The notes: generated by a model not told the origin, from the sequence alone. Shown: positions 45,908 through 58,653, counted from the stretch's first letter. The stretch is 64,000 nucleotides of DNA from Allacma fusca (GCA_947179485.1 OX359247.1:44303131-44367130); one strand, 5' to 3'. Numbers and translations: made by a program.

Positions 45908-48900
45908 CTACACATAATTTTGTAATTTGTAGTGTCCTAATGGTAGGCTAAAATTAATATCTGAGGGGTCACAGTACACCCTATAAATATCTAAATTATG
46001 GAAGGCCACCTTGTTAACTGTAATACAGTACAAGTTGTGCTGCACACTTCGAATGTACTTTACGTTTAATTTAACAAGCTTGTCGTTTAGAACAACATCC
46101 TCATATTGTTGGTGAGAAAACGATTTAAGAGCGGTTGATGTTATTCCTTTACATTTCATTTCTTCCTTGTAATCAAAGTATTTTATAGAGTACTGTTTCG
46201 CTTTCAACAGTACTATCTGTTGAATATCAAATGATTCGATCTTCCATTTCCCTGACACTCCCGCGTTTTTCATCCTCAAATCCTCCACGTGGGAATACTT
46301 TTTAAAAAAGTCGTGACTACTTGGAATTTTTGAAAAATCAAAAAAGTCACGATGATTAACTAAGTCATCCCAGAAAGTATTGTCAGGATCACGGACAATA
46401 CTTATACTTGAATCCGTGTCCATATAAGCATTTGATATTCTATCACCGAAAATCATTTTCAGCTGCTGGTAGTACCCCCAGTAAAATATAACCTTTGCCA
46501 AGTCTAAAACAGTGACACCTGCTTGAATAGGTTTGTTGAGTGTTACTGTCTTAGGCCGTAACATTACAATACTTACATTTTCCGTTAGAGGAAGGAAATC
46601 TTTGCATTCCGGTTTAGACAGTAAATGACGTGACTGTGCACGAGATCCACAAAATTTAACCTTAACGTTATTCTTATTGGATTCTAAGCACTTGCCAAAA
46701 ATTTGGTTATTCTGATTTTTAAGGAACTGACGCATAGATTCACTTGTAGCTGTCTTACGCTTATTAATATTGAAGTCAATATAATCCCGAAAATAATTAG
46801 TTTCCTTGAATGAAACTCCTGCATGGATTTTCTTTAGAATCATCCCCATTTTCAAGTAATACCTTAGAGCTTTATAGTGTAGAACATAGTTTTCTCGGTC
46901 GTAGCAGTGAAGTAGCAGTCTAGGTTGACTTGTGAAGGATCGTTTCGTGCTCTTTCCCAAATTATCCATCGTAAACTGTTGTTTTTTTGACAATTCCTCA
47001 TACCTTACAATCCGCTTTTCCGGGGCTAGTGGTAAATCAGATGTGATGTCTTGCACTTCGGGCGGGTACCCAAGATCAACTTCTAAGAAATATCCTGTAT
47101 CACCACTACCGTCATAGGTCTTCCAATCAATGCTCTGTAAATCATCTACCGGCTCCCACTTGTAGTCTGACTGCGGATATTTATCCAAAAGAGCTGTAGC
47201 ATATAGACTCACCTTATCATTATAAATAATATGTGTCCTCTCCTTCCCAGGGTCAAATCCGTTTGGGCAACGCTCATTATTTGCTGTTTCAATTTTTTTA
47301 GAACAAAAGGCAGTACCTCCGCGTATTCCGCGGGATAACCACTTTATCATTTTAGCATCTCGAATGTATTCTATTTCTGCTTTTGTTTTGAAAAGAAAAC
47401 ATTGAAATGAATACCCTGATCCGGTGCACATGTAAGTAGGGTCTAGACCGTACATCTCTAGTCCATTCTTCCGGAAATTTTCCCAGATAACCGCAAGTAG
47501 TAGTACATCAACAATAGTGTACAAACGAGTGAACTGTCTAAAGTCAGTTATATTAAAGGTTTTAATAACTTTCTGAACTAGTTGCCACTCCTCATCTGTA
47601 CATTTTTCATTTCTGAGATCATTGTTAAAATGAAATTTGCCTGGAATAGGGTGCCCGTCTTTCAGTACTTCCGGAGATGATAGGTATCTGTACGGATATG
47701 GCAACTTTTCAAATAAAAGTTCTGCCGCATCTTCGTATTCAGTTTTATTTCGTTTAAACCCACCGTTGCTACTATTTCCTAATATGTAAGGAATACTTTC
47801 GGAGACTAGGTTTAAGGTTTTTGCATTTTCCTTCTTCAACGCCTCAGACAATGAGCTGAGTGAATTCGGCAGAAACTGACACGAGTCTATGAAGCGTAAT
47901 TTTACTTTCCTATTACCGGTCCATCCTTTCTTCTGATAATGCCCTGTATTATAGATATAATTTAAAGAGGGTACTTGCAAATCACGAGCAGGTATCTCCA
48001 GCTGTACAAATTTTTCGGTACCCTTGCTTATAACAGAAATATCTTTAGCGTCAAAAATAGAGTGCTCTAAATGTTGCATTAAAAGATGCAAGTCAAAACC
48101 AGCTGAATTATGAGCTATACATACGAGCTCGTGTTTAAATTTTATGCGCATATTACAGCCCGAACATATGCTGGCTACATACTTTCCAGTATCATGCGAG
48201 TGGTGATATGTTTTTACGACCGTGCTGATTCTAGAATCTTTCCTGCGCTTAGGTTTATTTTGGTGGCTCGGAGCCTTGTTCCAATCAAGTATTAACGTTT
48301 CATCGTCTGTGCTGCCTTCTTCGTGCGCGTCAATTGTGTCATCATTTGTCACTGATGACGTAAATTGGCGCCGACAGAATTTGCAGTGGGTAGCCTCTTC
48401 ATGCTGTTTGCGCTCTTCATCTGTTGGGACTATAAAATTATTTGTAGTTCTTATGGACCACAGAATGTTTTGTGCTTGTGTAAAAACATTTTGGAAAAAA
48501 TGTTCCACAGGATTATCTCCGTCGTAATACTCCTGTGCAATTATTTGCTGCCCCTCTTCATTGCTTTTGACAATTACAAAAGCATAACTTGCAGGTTCGA
48601 ATTTGTTGTCAATAATAGTGTGACCACCCAGAGAATGCTTATCTTTCGGCTCCACACTAAAACATTCAAAGTCCCAATACAATATGTACGGATAAGGTAA
48701 CGTTAATTCTGGTCTAGTAAATTTTAGTTTTTCTCCTTCTTTAGGTAATTTCTCAACCACTTCATTATCCGTTTTACAAGTCCGCGAATGTTCCGTACAT
48801 TTCGTTTCTGTTGCAAAAAATCGAAAGCAACGTTCGCAAAAATATTGCGTAGACGTCTTTCGGAAACCCAGAAACTTATTTATACTTCGCAGAAGTACCA

Positions 48901-50039
48901 AATGGTAAAGGTGTTCTTTGCCAACTTTCTTGTGAATTAAAAACAGGTTCACAATTTTTTTCGCTCTAAGTTTGCTAGACCTAATCATAACTACTTGACC
49001 CTTGCGATGACTTAAAATATTAACAGCAATATTATTATTTTCCTCAAATACTGGAAGGTCGTTGTAGATATTAACACCATCGGTTATATTCCTGAAATCT
49101 AGTCTAGAAAAATAAGTTTTCCATGTTTTATGATTAGACAAATTTTTGTTGTTAACACCCTCCCTTCTATTCTTATTAGCCTGTTCATCCCAGTATAGAC
49201 CTGCAGAAATACAATACTTAAAACAATTGTTATCTTTATTTTTAAAATTTACATATCCCTGTCTGTGTTTGAAAGGCATTTGTAAATGACCACTAGCTTT
49301 AGAATTTGCAAATAACCTAATTTCTCCCAGTTTAATTTCAAATGATTCAATGCGCTGCACATTCCAGCCGGATCCATTTTCCACAAAAGTGTTCTTTTTC
49401 TCAATTATATCAGAAGCACTCTGTAGTAATATTGAATGAATAGACGCAGGCGTTTCTAGTTCATGATGTAAAGACTTAAAATATATTAACGCCTGTTTAT
49501 AACCTTTACTCCCATTTTCTTCAATAACTTCTTTTTCCATCTGAACACCAATACTGATTTCCACCTTTGATAGGGTATGTATGGCATATAACTCCTTTAA
49601 CAGTTTAGAAGTAGCAGGTTCCACTTCCGCAAATGTAGCCTCGATGTCCGGCTTATTTAAGCTATGTTTATACTTATAGCTTATCATGCTCCCTCCGTGA
49701 CTTCGACTGTACTCATAAAAATCAGTTAGGTCAAGTTTAGCTCCGGCATCCACGTAGCCCATACGCTGACCTGGCTTATGACACTCGTGCGATTCGGAGT
49801 CTGGCATATAGTTTGCGCAATCTATACAAAAATGCCTAGTCTCCAGATGTCCTTCGTAATTACAATACGATCGGCAGTAAAAGGGACAGTTAACCATGGG
49901 ACACCGTAAAACCTATAAACAAATTCGCCACTTATAATGTGTATCTATATTGTAATTTATTTGAATAATAGTTTAAAATATTATTACTTACATTGTTATT
50001 GGTTCCGGAACGAATCGGCTGAGGAGGCTGCAAATTCAT
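45908..50039 (-). CDS. Polinton protein-primed DNA polymerase B (POLB)
   Basis: Family B, protein-primed DNA polymerase that replicates the element. The main exon is 45908-49912. A short 5' exon (49992-50039, 16 codons from an ATG) joins it in frame across a 79-bp intron (AAT|GTAAGT ... TTATAG). Total length is 1,350 residues, at the upper end for the family. In main-frame numbering from the ATG at 49897: an N-terminal Cys/His cluster (CPFYCRSYC...H...CIDC, 4-27); a second CERC...H...C finger (354-374); Exo I YWDFECF (408-413); Exo II HNSAGFD (596-602); Exo III YTIVDVLLL (793-801); motif A IIYNDKVSLYA (890-900); motif B NQNNQIFGKC (1061-1070); motif C YMDTDSS (1158-1164); and a KAKQY motif near the C-terminal third. 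All active-site acidic residues are present. It is the first gene of the minus-strand block. Confidence 0.95.
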
Positions 50040-50101
50040 TTTTGTATCACTTCTCTTCAGTGCAATAGTTTCTTCAGAGAACCAAGAGCAAACTAAAGTT
50101 T

Positions 50102-50574
50102 TCATCCCTTGTCATCTCTTGACACTCCATCAGAGAGAAGTCGCCCCTCCTTCCATGCCGTGTAAAAGGTTCGTCCCACTTTAAGAAGCTTTGTTGTTAC
50201 GTATAGGCCTAATATAACAAGCAATACTAAATATACAAGTTGCAGTATGTGTTAAACATATATCACATAACATACATAATAGGAATATGGTGAAACAACT
50301 TACTCATCCAATTTTCTGTCTGTGTAGTGTACCAATCGTATTCTGGTCTGAAATCGGTGCTGCTATTCTTCTGCCCAGTTAAGAGTCTTTTCAAAACTAT
50401 TTCCAAACCGCTTGCTATGATTTCGCTGCTTCCGCTTGCAAAATCTTTTTGCTCCAGTTCGCCTTGGCTTAATTTTGCTTCAATATTGTTTAATAATTCC
50501 ATAGAATTGTTTTTTCCTGCAATGGACGCAAAATTAGCGCAAGCCATCACAACAAATACAAGTATTATCATCAT
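50102..50574 (-). CDS. Small spliced secreted-type protein, right arm
   Basis: Exon 1 (50304-50574) starts at an ATG with a clear signal peptide or membrane anchor (MMIILVFVVMACANFASIAG). A polar helical region follows (MELLNNIEAKLSQGELEQ; EIIASGLEIVLKRLL). A consensus donor (GATGA|GTAAGT) ends it, and an acceptor (TTATATTAG) at 50209 opens exon 2 (50102-50208). The phase agrees and a stop follows at 50102-50104. Total is 125 residues; the intron is 95 bp. I do not recognise the family and it is not in the usual Polinton set. It lies upstream of the polymerase on the same strand and divergent from the coiled-coil gene. Candidates are a secreted or membrane accessory protein or a captured host gene. 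The clean splice phase is the main evidence that it is real. Confidence 0.6.
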
Positions 50575-50636
50575 GGTGACAAGAATGATAGTGATAAATT
50601 TGCCTATTCTTACCCAAGTTTTATTTCATTTTATAG

Positions 50637-51972
50637 GAGAAGAAAATACCCTTTTCCCGGGCAAAGGAAACTTGGGATGGACTTATTCACAGGAGGCACG
50701 TACCACTTAACCCCGTTGAACTCCCTGCTGTAGCCCCTCCCCTCTTTACTCGGCCAAAAAAACGTATTCAGCCGATCGAGTCAGAGAGTGAGAGTGAGAC
50801 ACCTGCAGAAGATCCCTGCAGCTCTAACGCTCTCAGCAATGTAATTAACTTGATCTTTCTATTTTCAGTTGATCTTTTATTGCGGAACAAATTAGACAAT
50901 TATTATTTGAAGGCTTAAATTTGGTTTATTTCTAGGCTTCCTATAAGATACCCAAACTTCAGCATACCGCTCCAAAAGTTAGTCCAAACTGTTGCAACTG
51001 TAAATTTGAGTTAGAGTTGCAGAAACAGAAAGTAGACTTTCTGATGGGTAGACGTTGTCACGCAAAAGCTAGGCATGATGAACTTTGTGCCCAACTCTCT
51101 AAAAAAGATGATGAGTTACTGTTGAAGGACAAGATCATCCAGGACAGAGACAACACTATTCAGATCAAGGACATCGATCTGAAGTATAAGGACACCGAGA
51201 TCCAGTCCATGAGCAAGCTCCTGCAGTCCAAGGATTCCGAACTGAGTCTCCTCCGAGCTCAACTGTCCGATGCTCATGACCGCATCCGGAACCACGAGGT
51301 AAATATCAATTTACTTGTAGCTTTTGTAATTAGCTGAATTGGTTTCTCTGATCTGGTTTACTTGCCTCTAATTATATTAACACAATATTTGCTTTATTAG
51401 ATTCAAACACCGCCTGTGGTGAACCAATATTTTGGTCCTACTCCCCGTCTTCCACCGCCCTCATCAAAATACTTCCGCCCTCGCCAAGCCTCACCACCCC
51501 CTCATATCAAAGTAAGTTTCTAACCTGCTTTAGTTGTTTTAAACCACATCACTGTATTCAAGCAAATATTTCACAAACCCATTTCTCGTACTTTCTAATT
51601 TTAGTTTCCAATTGGCTTTGATCCCCCCATTGGCATGTATTACTTATACGGCTCCGCTAGACCTATTGAGCAGTATTGGCTTAATACTACTGCTATATTT
51701 GAATCGTTGACTGCACTCTTTGGAAACGAATCAAAGATTACTTTGTACAAAAACTGTTGCAAAGTCTTTTTTGATACGTACTCTTTTGGAGCTTCCAAAT
51801 GGTCTGCTCTGGAAATGAACGGGAAAGTGACACTGACAGTTCATGGCATTTTCATCAACGTATGCAAACGTTTTTATGTTTCAGCAAAACAATAATATTC
51901 GTTCATGTTACTTATGACTTTCTTTTATTACAGATAACCATGAGGAACAACAACTTCCACACGAAGAACTGA
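50637..51972 (+). CDS. Multi-exon coiled-coil protein of the right arm, 5' end unresolved
   Basis: Four downstream exons, 50936-51298, 51401-51511, 51605-51859 and 51934-51972 (TGA), plus a likely earlier one ending at 50840. They are separated by 70-105-bp introns with good GT/AG ends, and every junction is phase 0. The earlier exon is open from 50637 and carries a nuclear-signal-like RPKKRIQP and an acidic ESESESE run. The 50936 exon has a CCNC motif, then about 90 residues of charged coiled coil with KDKIIQDRD / IKDIDLKYKD-type repeats. The next exon is Pro-rich. The last two form a globular beta-rich domain (MYYLYGSARP...YW; ALEMNGKVTLTVHGIFINIT). The first in-frame ATG seen is at 51044, so a further 5' exon may exist. 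I do not recognise the family. The shaft-plus-head layout could suit an attachment fibre; the basic motif would suit a nuclear regulator. Confidence 0.65.
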
Positions 51973-52378
51973 TATTGTTTATATTATTATACTCTTTTAA
52001 ACATTTTCATGCAATTTTAGCTCATTTTTTAAATATCTCATGGTCAAAATTATCAAGAGGTAATGTTGCTTAATATCCGAAAAAGATTTCACTAAAGACT
52101 ATATGTCCTACATATCAAAGTCTCGAATAAGAGCAAATACTCTATGTAGACAATATAGTCTTCATGAAAACTTTTTTGATTTTACTCGAAATTATCTCAA
52201 TAATTTTCACTTTACGAAAATGAATAATATTCTAATACACCTCGTGTAATCATTTTTAAATAATCTGTTTTTTAAATTAAATATAACTACTACTATTATA
52301 CATGCAAGCCGTAATTCATTACGCCTATGTTAAGCTAACGTTACTACTATATAAATTGCTCATACATACACAGGTAAA
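51973..52378. other. Right-arm spacer, nothing recognised
   Basis: About 400 bp of AT-rich sequence between the coiled-coil gene and the right terminal repeat. No reading frame or repeat stands out. Confidence 0.6.
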
Positions 52379-52502
52379 CTTTTTCCTATACCTCAAACAA
52401 TGTTGAAGGCTAGGAAATAGGCAAATTCCGAGATTACTTGACCCCCGTCAAAAACCCAGATTAATTGACGGGGGCCAAAAACCATAATTAAAATGGACTA
52501 CT
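52379..52502 (-). repeat. Polinton right terminal inverted repeat
   Basis: Inverted copy of 32017-32140 with two mismatches. The stem-forming pair is kept (52442-52451 with 52465-52474). Confidence 0.96.
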
Positions 52503-52508
52503 AGTATA
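52503..52508. repeat. Target-site duplication, right copy
   Basis: AGTATA, identical to 32011-32016, directly after the terminal ACT of the element. Confidence 0.93.
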
Positions 52509-54442
52509 CCTATAGATAGGTTTCTAAGTCAATGTACGTATCTAACTACAAATGTACATTACATTTGTAGGGTTCTACAGGTTCGTCACATTCCAATAAC
52601 ATGGACATAAATAAGTAGATATAGTTTGCGCCGAGTCACACTGAGCCAACATCCTAGAAATGGAAGGTACATATTTCTCGGAGACTACACACAACTACCC
52701 GCCCAACCCTATCAGTAGTAGTGTATGTTGTCAGTGACGTCCCAAATGTCTCTTTAAATCCCAGTAACACATTGCACATAACTACATAATGCTTGACATG
52801 AGAGCCTGGAATCCTCATCTTTAGCTCCCCACACATCCCCGATCATATTACAATATACAGGGAAGAGAAATGCACATGATAGAGATGTATGAATACTGTA
52901 TGGATTTTATTCCTAATACCCTCCCTGTGTCTGTCTCCCCATCCCAACATTACATATGTTCGTAAAAGCTCTGCTAGCGAATAATTTTATTGCTGCGATG
53001 GAAATCATTACTAGGAGAATATGGAATGGTCCAAACGTTTCCATCACTACTAAAATTCTTAAGCATGTTTTATATTACTACCAAATGTGCCTTTCATACT
53101 TTTCAAAGATTCTAACTCACATAGTAGATAGTATGTATGCACAGGGAGAGTTAGTCTAGTTTTACGGTGTGAGCCAAAGTCATCAGATGTTGTAGAGCGG
53201 ATCCTCTATTAATGCATATTTGGTTTGGTTGAGGCTCTGGAACCTTACATATGGGCACAGGAGCACGTACATGCATGCATACATACTTGTACAAGTAACG
53301 ATGCTTAATGTAAGCTATTTAACTACACATACAAAAGTACATCTATAGAATGGCACATTGGTATACTTACAAAGGAGGACAAATTCTACGGATACGATAC
53401 GTGCTGGTGCAGGATCCGTCTGTAGGATTTTAACCTTACTCCTTCCTATCCATCTATCTATTAGAATCAATTTCCCTGGATTTACTTTCACACGGTAAAA
53501 TCTCCCGTGTTCCGAGGGGCGTAGAGATCCCTTGTCTATATATTTGTATAAGGTCTATATGTCTATATGTATCTACATATACCTATGGCTATGCAAACAA
53601 ACAGTCCCCAATAACTGAACTGACACAAGATGTTTAATATGAAGAAGGATATCCAAAGGAGAAGGAAAGCCAGCAGTTACAACCGCATATCGATTTCTTT
53701 TAATGCCATCTTCTCACATGTATACAGGTATGTAGATATTTAACATTCACACACACACGGATAAAAGTGAACTAGAAAGCCTAAAAGGTTAGCTGTAAGG
53801 GCTGGGGAAATCTACATAGAGGTACTACAGGGATAGAGTTTTTAAAACGAATGTGTGCATAAAGATATGTCATACGTATCTACGAACATTTCATATGACA
53901 AAGAGAACTCCATTTATCTTGGAAAAATATTTCTTAACACGGGAATCTCTTCGAAGCACATGTATTTTTACGTCTTATCGCTCCCAAGTCAAATTTTCCT
54001 AAATAATTGAATTTCAGTCCTCCGGCCTACTTTCCCCATGAATTACTACACGAATTAGTTGAATAAGAGCAGGAATCCATAAACCTATTTCCAATCTTCG
54101 AAGCCTCTCTGTATAGATACATATGTAACCCACACATTATACAATTTCCTGTCCTAATAAAAACCCTTACTCCGGCCCCATCCCGTTTACAAAACAATGC
54201 TGACAAGGTCAGAGGAGTAGCATCTCTTGACTTTAAGTAAATCATGTCTGCCTGGATTCCAGAGGAAAGTTTTCAACAGAGCCCCAGTAGTCATTCTAAT
54301 CGTATCTAAGGAATGTATGTAGACAAACTCTCCCCAAGAATCTTTTATTATGTAAACAGAACCTTTTTCCCATGCTTACATTATTTTTTGGCCTTGACCC
54401 AACAATGTAATAGTAAGCAAAGTAACTTTTCACGGACTGAGG

Positions 54443-54446
<4 letters not shown>

Positions 54447-54497
<51 letters not shown>
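54447..54497. repeat. (GA)n microsatellite
   Basis: Perfect GA run of about 51 bp followed by GGA units. Confidence 0.95.
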
Positions 54498-54500
<3 letters not shown>

Positions 54501-55613
54501 AGGAGGAGGAAGGAAGAGATCCCTAACACCGTTGGGAATACAAACTTGAGTTGGGAAGAATTTATAACTGTACTGATATCAGGTTTAAAAATTTAAATAC
54601 TACAGATATCTCAAACGTTCACTTCGTTTACTCATTCCCTGGCTGGGATATCTACATACATATGTAATTATCTATCTATGTATGGGTGCAGATAGAATAG
54701 ATAAACAAATTTATAAACTAGAGAAGAGTGCTGATTTCAAAAATGCAGCAGAGATTTAATTACGCACACTCATCCGGAATATACGCTCTGAGAGCAGGGA
54801 CAAAATTAATTACATTTTAACGCTTAAGTACGGTCCTATCCCTTTGAAGTAGATACATACCTTTGACAGACATCTATCTAGAGATATATAAGGGGAGAGA
54901 TATAGATAACAACATCCAGGGAATCATTATTAGCCATACATAAGTTTACAGTAGCAATTAACTCCGTCTCATCGTAAAAGGGCAAAACATTATGAGTTTT
55001 ACAAAGACTTTGATCATTTCAATTAGAATCATTGGAAAACTAATAAAATTACTGGAGTGAGTATTAATTATTCTTCTATGAAAAGGGTCATTTCTAAATT
55101 TCAAAGATACATAGATTGTAGTTCTCTTCAGGACTACAAAAACGGACTGAATCCTTAGTTGGTAAATACTCCAGGAACTACACTAATTGGAGGAAGAGCT
55201 TATATTCATGTTTATTTTATAGAGGACCCGTGATGCTTGGGAAAGTTGGAAAATGGACGGGGAATTTTGTAAGAAAAGTAATGCAAGGACTTTAATATAT
55301 TTTGTCGAGAGGAGCTGGAAGCTTATACAGGAAATTAGACATTTTCGAGAGTAAGACAGAAAGAAAGAAATAAATAGACAGAAGAGAAATGGCCTGCCAC
55401 AAACAGCCGCACAGCCCCGCTTGAATGTTTCACGGTGGATGATAATAATAAAGCTACTTGATATTCATCCGCCAGTACTATCCATATGCCGAAACACAAG
55501 GCACCTCATATCTCATGATGAGAGAGTAAACATAAAGTACTCTCAAGCCTTAGTCGCCTGTAGTTGTAATAATTCTAATTTCCCTACTTCAACTGCAAAT
55601 TCTACCAGTATGT

Positions 55614-55662
55614 AAGAGAGAGAGAGGGAGAGAGGGAGAGAGAGAGAGAGAGAAAGAGAGAG
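55614..55662. repeat. Interrupted (GA)n microsatellite
   Basis: GA units with GGGA and AAAG interruptions. Smaller GA runs follow at about 55701-55713 and 55839-55860. Confidence 0.9.
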
Positions 55663-57576
55663 ATGAGGATGACGGTGAGAGAGACCTTGCAAACCCGGAG
55701 CGAGAGAGAGAGAACAAATGAAATGGAACTGTCTGATTGCAATATAGAAGTTGACTCTGTGATGGGGAATCTGGGTCGTCTCAACTCAACATCTGTAGAT
55801 ACACATTTCAATTCCAGAATCTCCTCTTAAAGGGCCTCGGAGAGAGAGAGAGAAAGAGAGGCTACGCATAACAAGTGCGGATGAAATGGAAACCCTTGTT
55901 AGGTATTTCCATGACAAAGCACAGCAGTCATATCTCTACTCTCTCTACATGAGATGATTATGTATACATATGTACATCTATAGATAGACCCACACTTGTG
56001 CTTCGCAAAGATAAACACAAGCCATGTATCTTCCTCAAGCCCAAGGTCTTTGTGTCTCACCTTCCTCCAACAAAGACAAATAAATACATACATATATAGA
56101 AACATATATTATACATGCATTCTATATAGGTATAATTATGTAGACAGAGCAGCTGTAATGGGAAACTCATATCATGGAGAGAATCATACGTGCAAATCCC
56201 AGCTTATACTCACAACAGCCCCTCCTTTCGAATTCGAATTTAAACCAGTGCTTATGAGACACTGATACGGTGTAATGGCTCCGATGTGTTTGCTTCTGAC
56301 TATATGTACTTACAGTTATGCATATGGAAACGTCCAAATATTAAAATGTCGAAAGGATATCCCGGAAATTACCACCATTAGCATACAAAACTCTTCCAGT
56401 TCCTCGTCGGAGCACTCGGAAACCAAATTTGTGCATATTAAATCAAATTAAAACCTAATTGCTTCGGAGTATATTAAAATGCTGTAAATGAGTCTCCCTT
56501 TAGTTCCTACCATCTCCGCTCCCAACCTCAAGGAATAATAGAATTGCTCCATAAAAACAAAACCATCTGTTCAGCCAAGTTAGTTGCCAAAATGTCCCCA
56601 CAAGTCTTTCTTGTGGTAGAATCTATCCCTTATAGACAACCATCAAATTTTACCTCTATACAGGTCTTTCAAAGGAAGGAAAAATTTCGAACGGGTGTAA
56701 AAAGTATACGTGGTCAGGGAATATTTTTTTTATATACTTACATTTCCCAATAAAATTTTACAAGTTTCTATTTCCACTGTATTTAGAAAAATAAATATGT
56801 TTCCAGCTACAATCACGTAGATATCACAAGGTACTGTGGACTTGATTTCCACTGACTGAAACCAACAGCTCCTAACAACAAGTAGATAAATATGACTTGT
56901 TACTGACTCCCCACACTAATGATGTCAGACCACAGAGATACATATATGACCCTACAAAAGTAATTACTGACTGTGAGCACATAGCCTGAGAAAGAAGCTC
57001 GAGAAATACAGTTTGGAAACGGGAAAGAAATCACATGAGTCTGTCTGTGAGTAGGAGTGAGACTCCGAAAGTAAGAGAAGAAAAGTTACATGGAACACGC
57101 ATTTCCGCTACTCGTTACACCGTTTCTCAAACTACCGACCAAATGTCCGTTTTGCTGTATTTATTGCCTCATTGCAGTGCTCCCATGCTTTTACATTTAC
57201 AAATACTTTACTGTATGTACATGTGTGCTTTCGCTCCCTCGAGAAAGTGAACAATATTTTGGGCTCCTATGTAGATACACTAAGTCACTCTTTCTCAAAA
57301 AAAAAAATATTTAAAAAAAAAACAAGAGGAATTACTACCCAAAAATAAATTTCAATATGTCATTTATACACTTGTCCTGCTGCCTCTGCATGTCTTCGCA
57401 TTGAACCGACGTCATGAGGAGGTTTTCATATGCAAAGGAATATAAAGCATAAATTGCTCCTTTTAGCCTATACCCACCCACGCCTTCCCAAATAAAATCA
57501 TAGGCTCCTGATATTTCCTAAACTTAAACTGATGATGATCGCAAAACATAATTCTCTCACATGTACAGTACATTCG

Positions 57577-57644
57577 ACACACACACACACACAAACACAC
57601 ACACAGAGAGGCACAGAGGCAAAGAGGCACACACACACACACAC
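57577..57644. repeat. Compound AC/AG microsatellite
   Basis: AC runs at both ends around a centre of AGAGGCAC-like units. Confidence 0.9.
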
Positions 57645-58071
57645 GTATCCAAAACGATGGCTTTATATCGTTTAAAAATAGCAACTCTTCCTCTCTCAGC
57701 TATTGTGTGCCCCTAACAACATTAAGAGTCAGTTTCTCTCAATTATTTCCTCGAGTTCTCCGCTATTCACGGACTCATTCGTGCCTCCATACATATGTAC
57801 ATAGTGGGTCGTACGCATACATACGTAAGATGATGCGAATAGTAGCATAAAAATAGACACGATGGAAATCATAAGTTTTTCAGATTATTTTATTAATGGA
57901 ACTAGACATAAAATCTATAATGACTTTTGTGGCACATCACACAAGCAAAAATACCATGTAGCAAGTAAATGACAAAGAAACCTTTTAGACTATAATAACA
58001 AGGTGTCTGAGGCTCCTGGGGAAGATGAAGATAATAGAAGTGACTGGATAGTAATAGTAAGTGAAAGGTCA

Positions 58072-58105
58072 ACGTAGAGGATGGAAATAATTCCATCCTC
58101 TACGT
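58072..58105. repeat. Perfect 15-bp stem hairpin with 4-nt loop
   Basis: ACGTAGAGGATGGAA (58072-58086), loop ATAA, then the exact reverse complement (58091-58105). It is the tightest perfect inverted repeat I noticed in the flanks. Confidence 0.9.
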
Positions 58106-58234
58106 CTCATAAATGAAGAAGACAGGAATAAGCACATTATTTTTTTATACATATAGAAAGATTGTAGCTGAGAATGAAATGAGTAAAGAAGATTACCGGG
58201 GAAGGAAAACAAAACTCTTACAATGTTATGCTAC

Positions 58235-58263
58235 GGAGAGAGAAAGAGAGAGAGAGAGAGAGA
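58235..58263. repeat. (GA)n microsatellite
   Basis: GA run with one AAAG interruption. Confidence 0.9.
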
Positions 58264-58653
58264 AGAGTTGTGGGAAAATCTTCCCAAATTCCGAGCATAA
58301 TTGTGTCGGAAATTGCCTCCAATGAACTACAGGTACTTAACACAGGATGACATCCGTGAATATCAAATAACCAGAACTGGGGCAGATCCAGTGACTATAC
58401 ACACAGAAACAAACTCCATGGAAGCGGAAAAAAACTAATGAAAATCTCAATATGCAGGCGGTTCTTCCCAAGTAAAAAAAAAATACTCTGTGAAACAACT
58501 TTTATTTTTTTTACTGTGGCTCAAAAACGTAGGAATAAAACTTGGGGGAAAGAGAGTTAGAAAGCTACGGAGCAATGGAAGGGAAGAGTACCAGGGATAT
58601 AAAAAAGTAATAAAGTTTAATTCCAGAAAGCACTAGACAAACACTACAAGATA

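Larger units (their letters stand above)
32017..52502. mobile_element. Complete Polinton (Maverick) element
   Basis: A 20,486-bp element bounded by inverted repeats that begin AGTAGTCC, with the usual Polinton AG/CT ends and a 6-bp target duplication. It encodes the hallmark set on the minus strand: protein-primed DNA polymerase B, DDE integrase, FtsK/HerA-type packaging ATPase, adenovirus-type protease, double-jelly-roll major capsid protein and several small structural-type proteins. The core frames look whole. The terminal repeats differ at only two of 124 positions, which suggests a fairly recent insertion, although repeat ends can also be homogenized during replication. The left arm carries older-looking repeats, and the right arm carries two extra spliced genes. 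Confidence 0.96.

Noticed and set aside
48110-48700. Plus-strand frames of about 60-110 codons opposite the polymerase gene
   Set aside because: Shadows of the long minus-strand coding frame.
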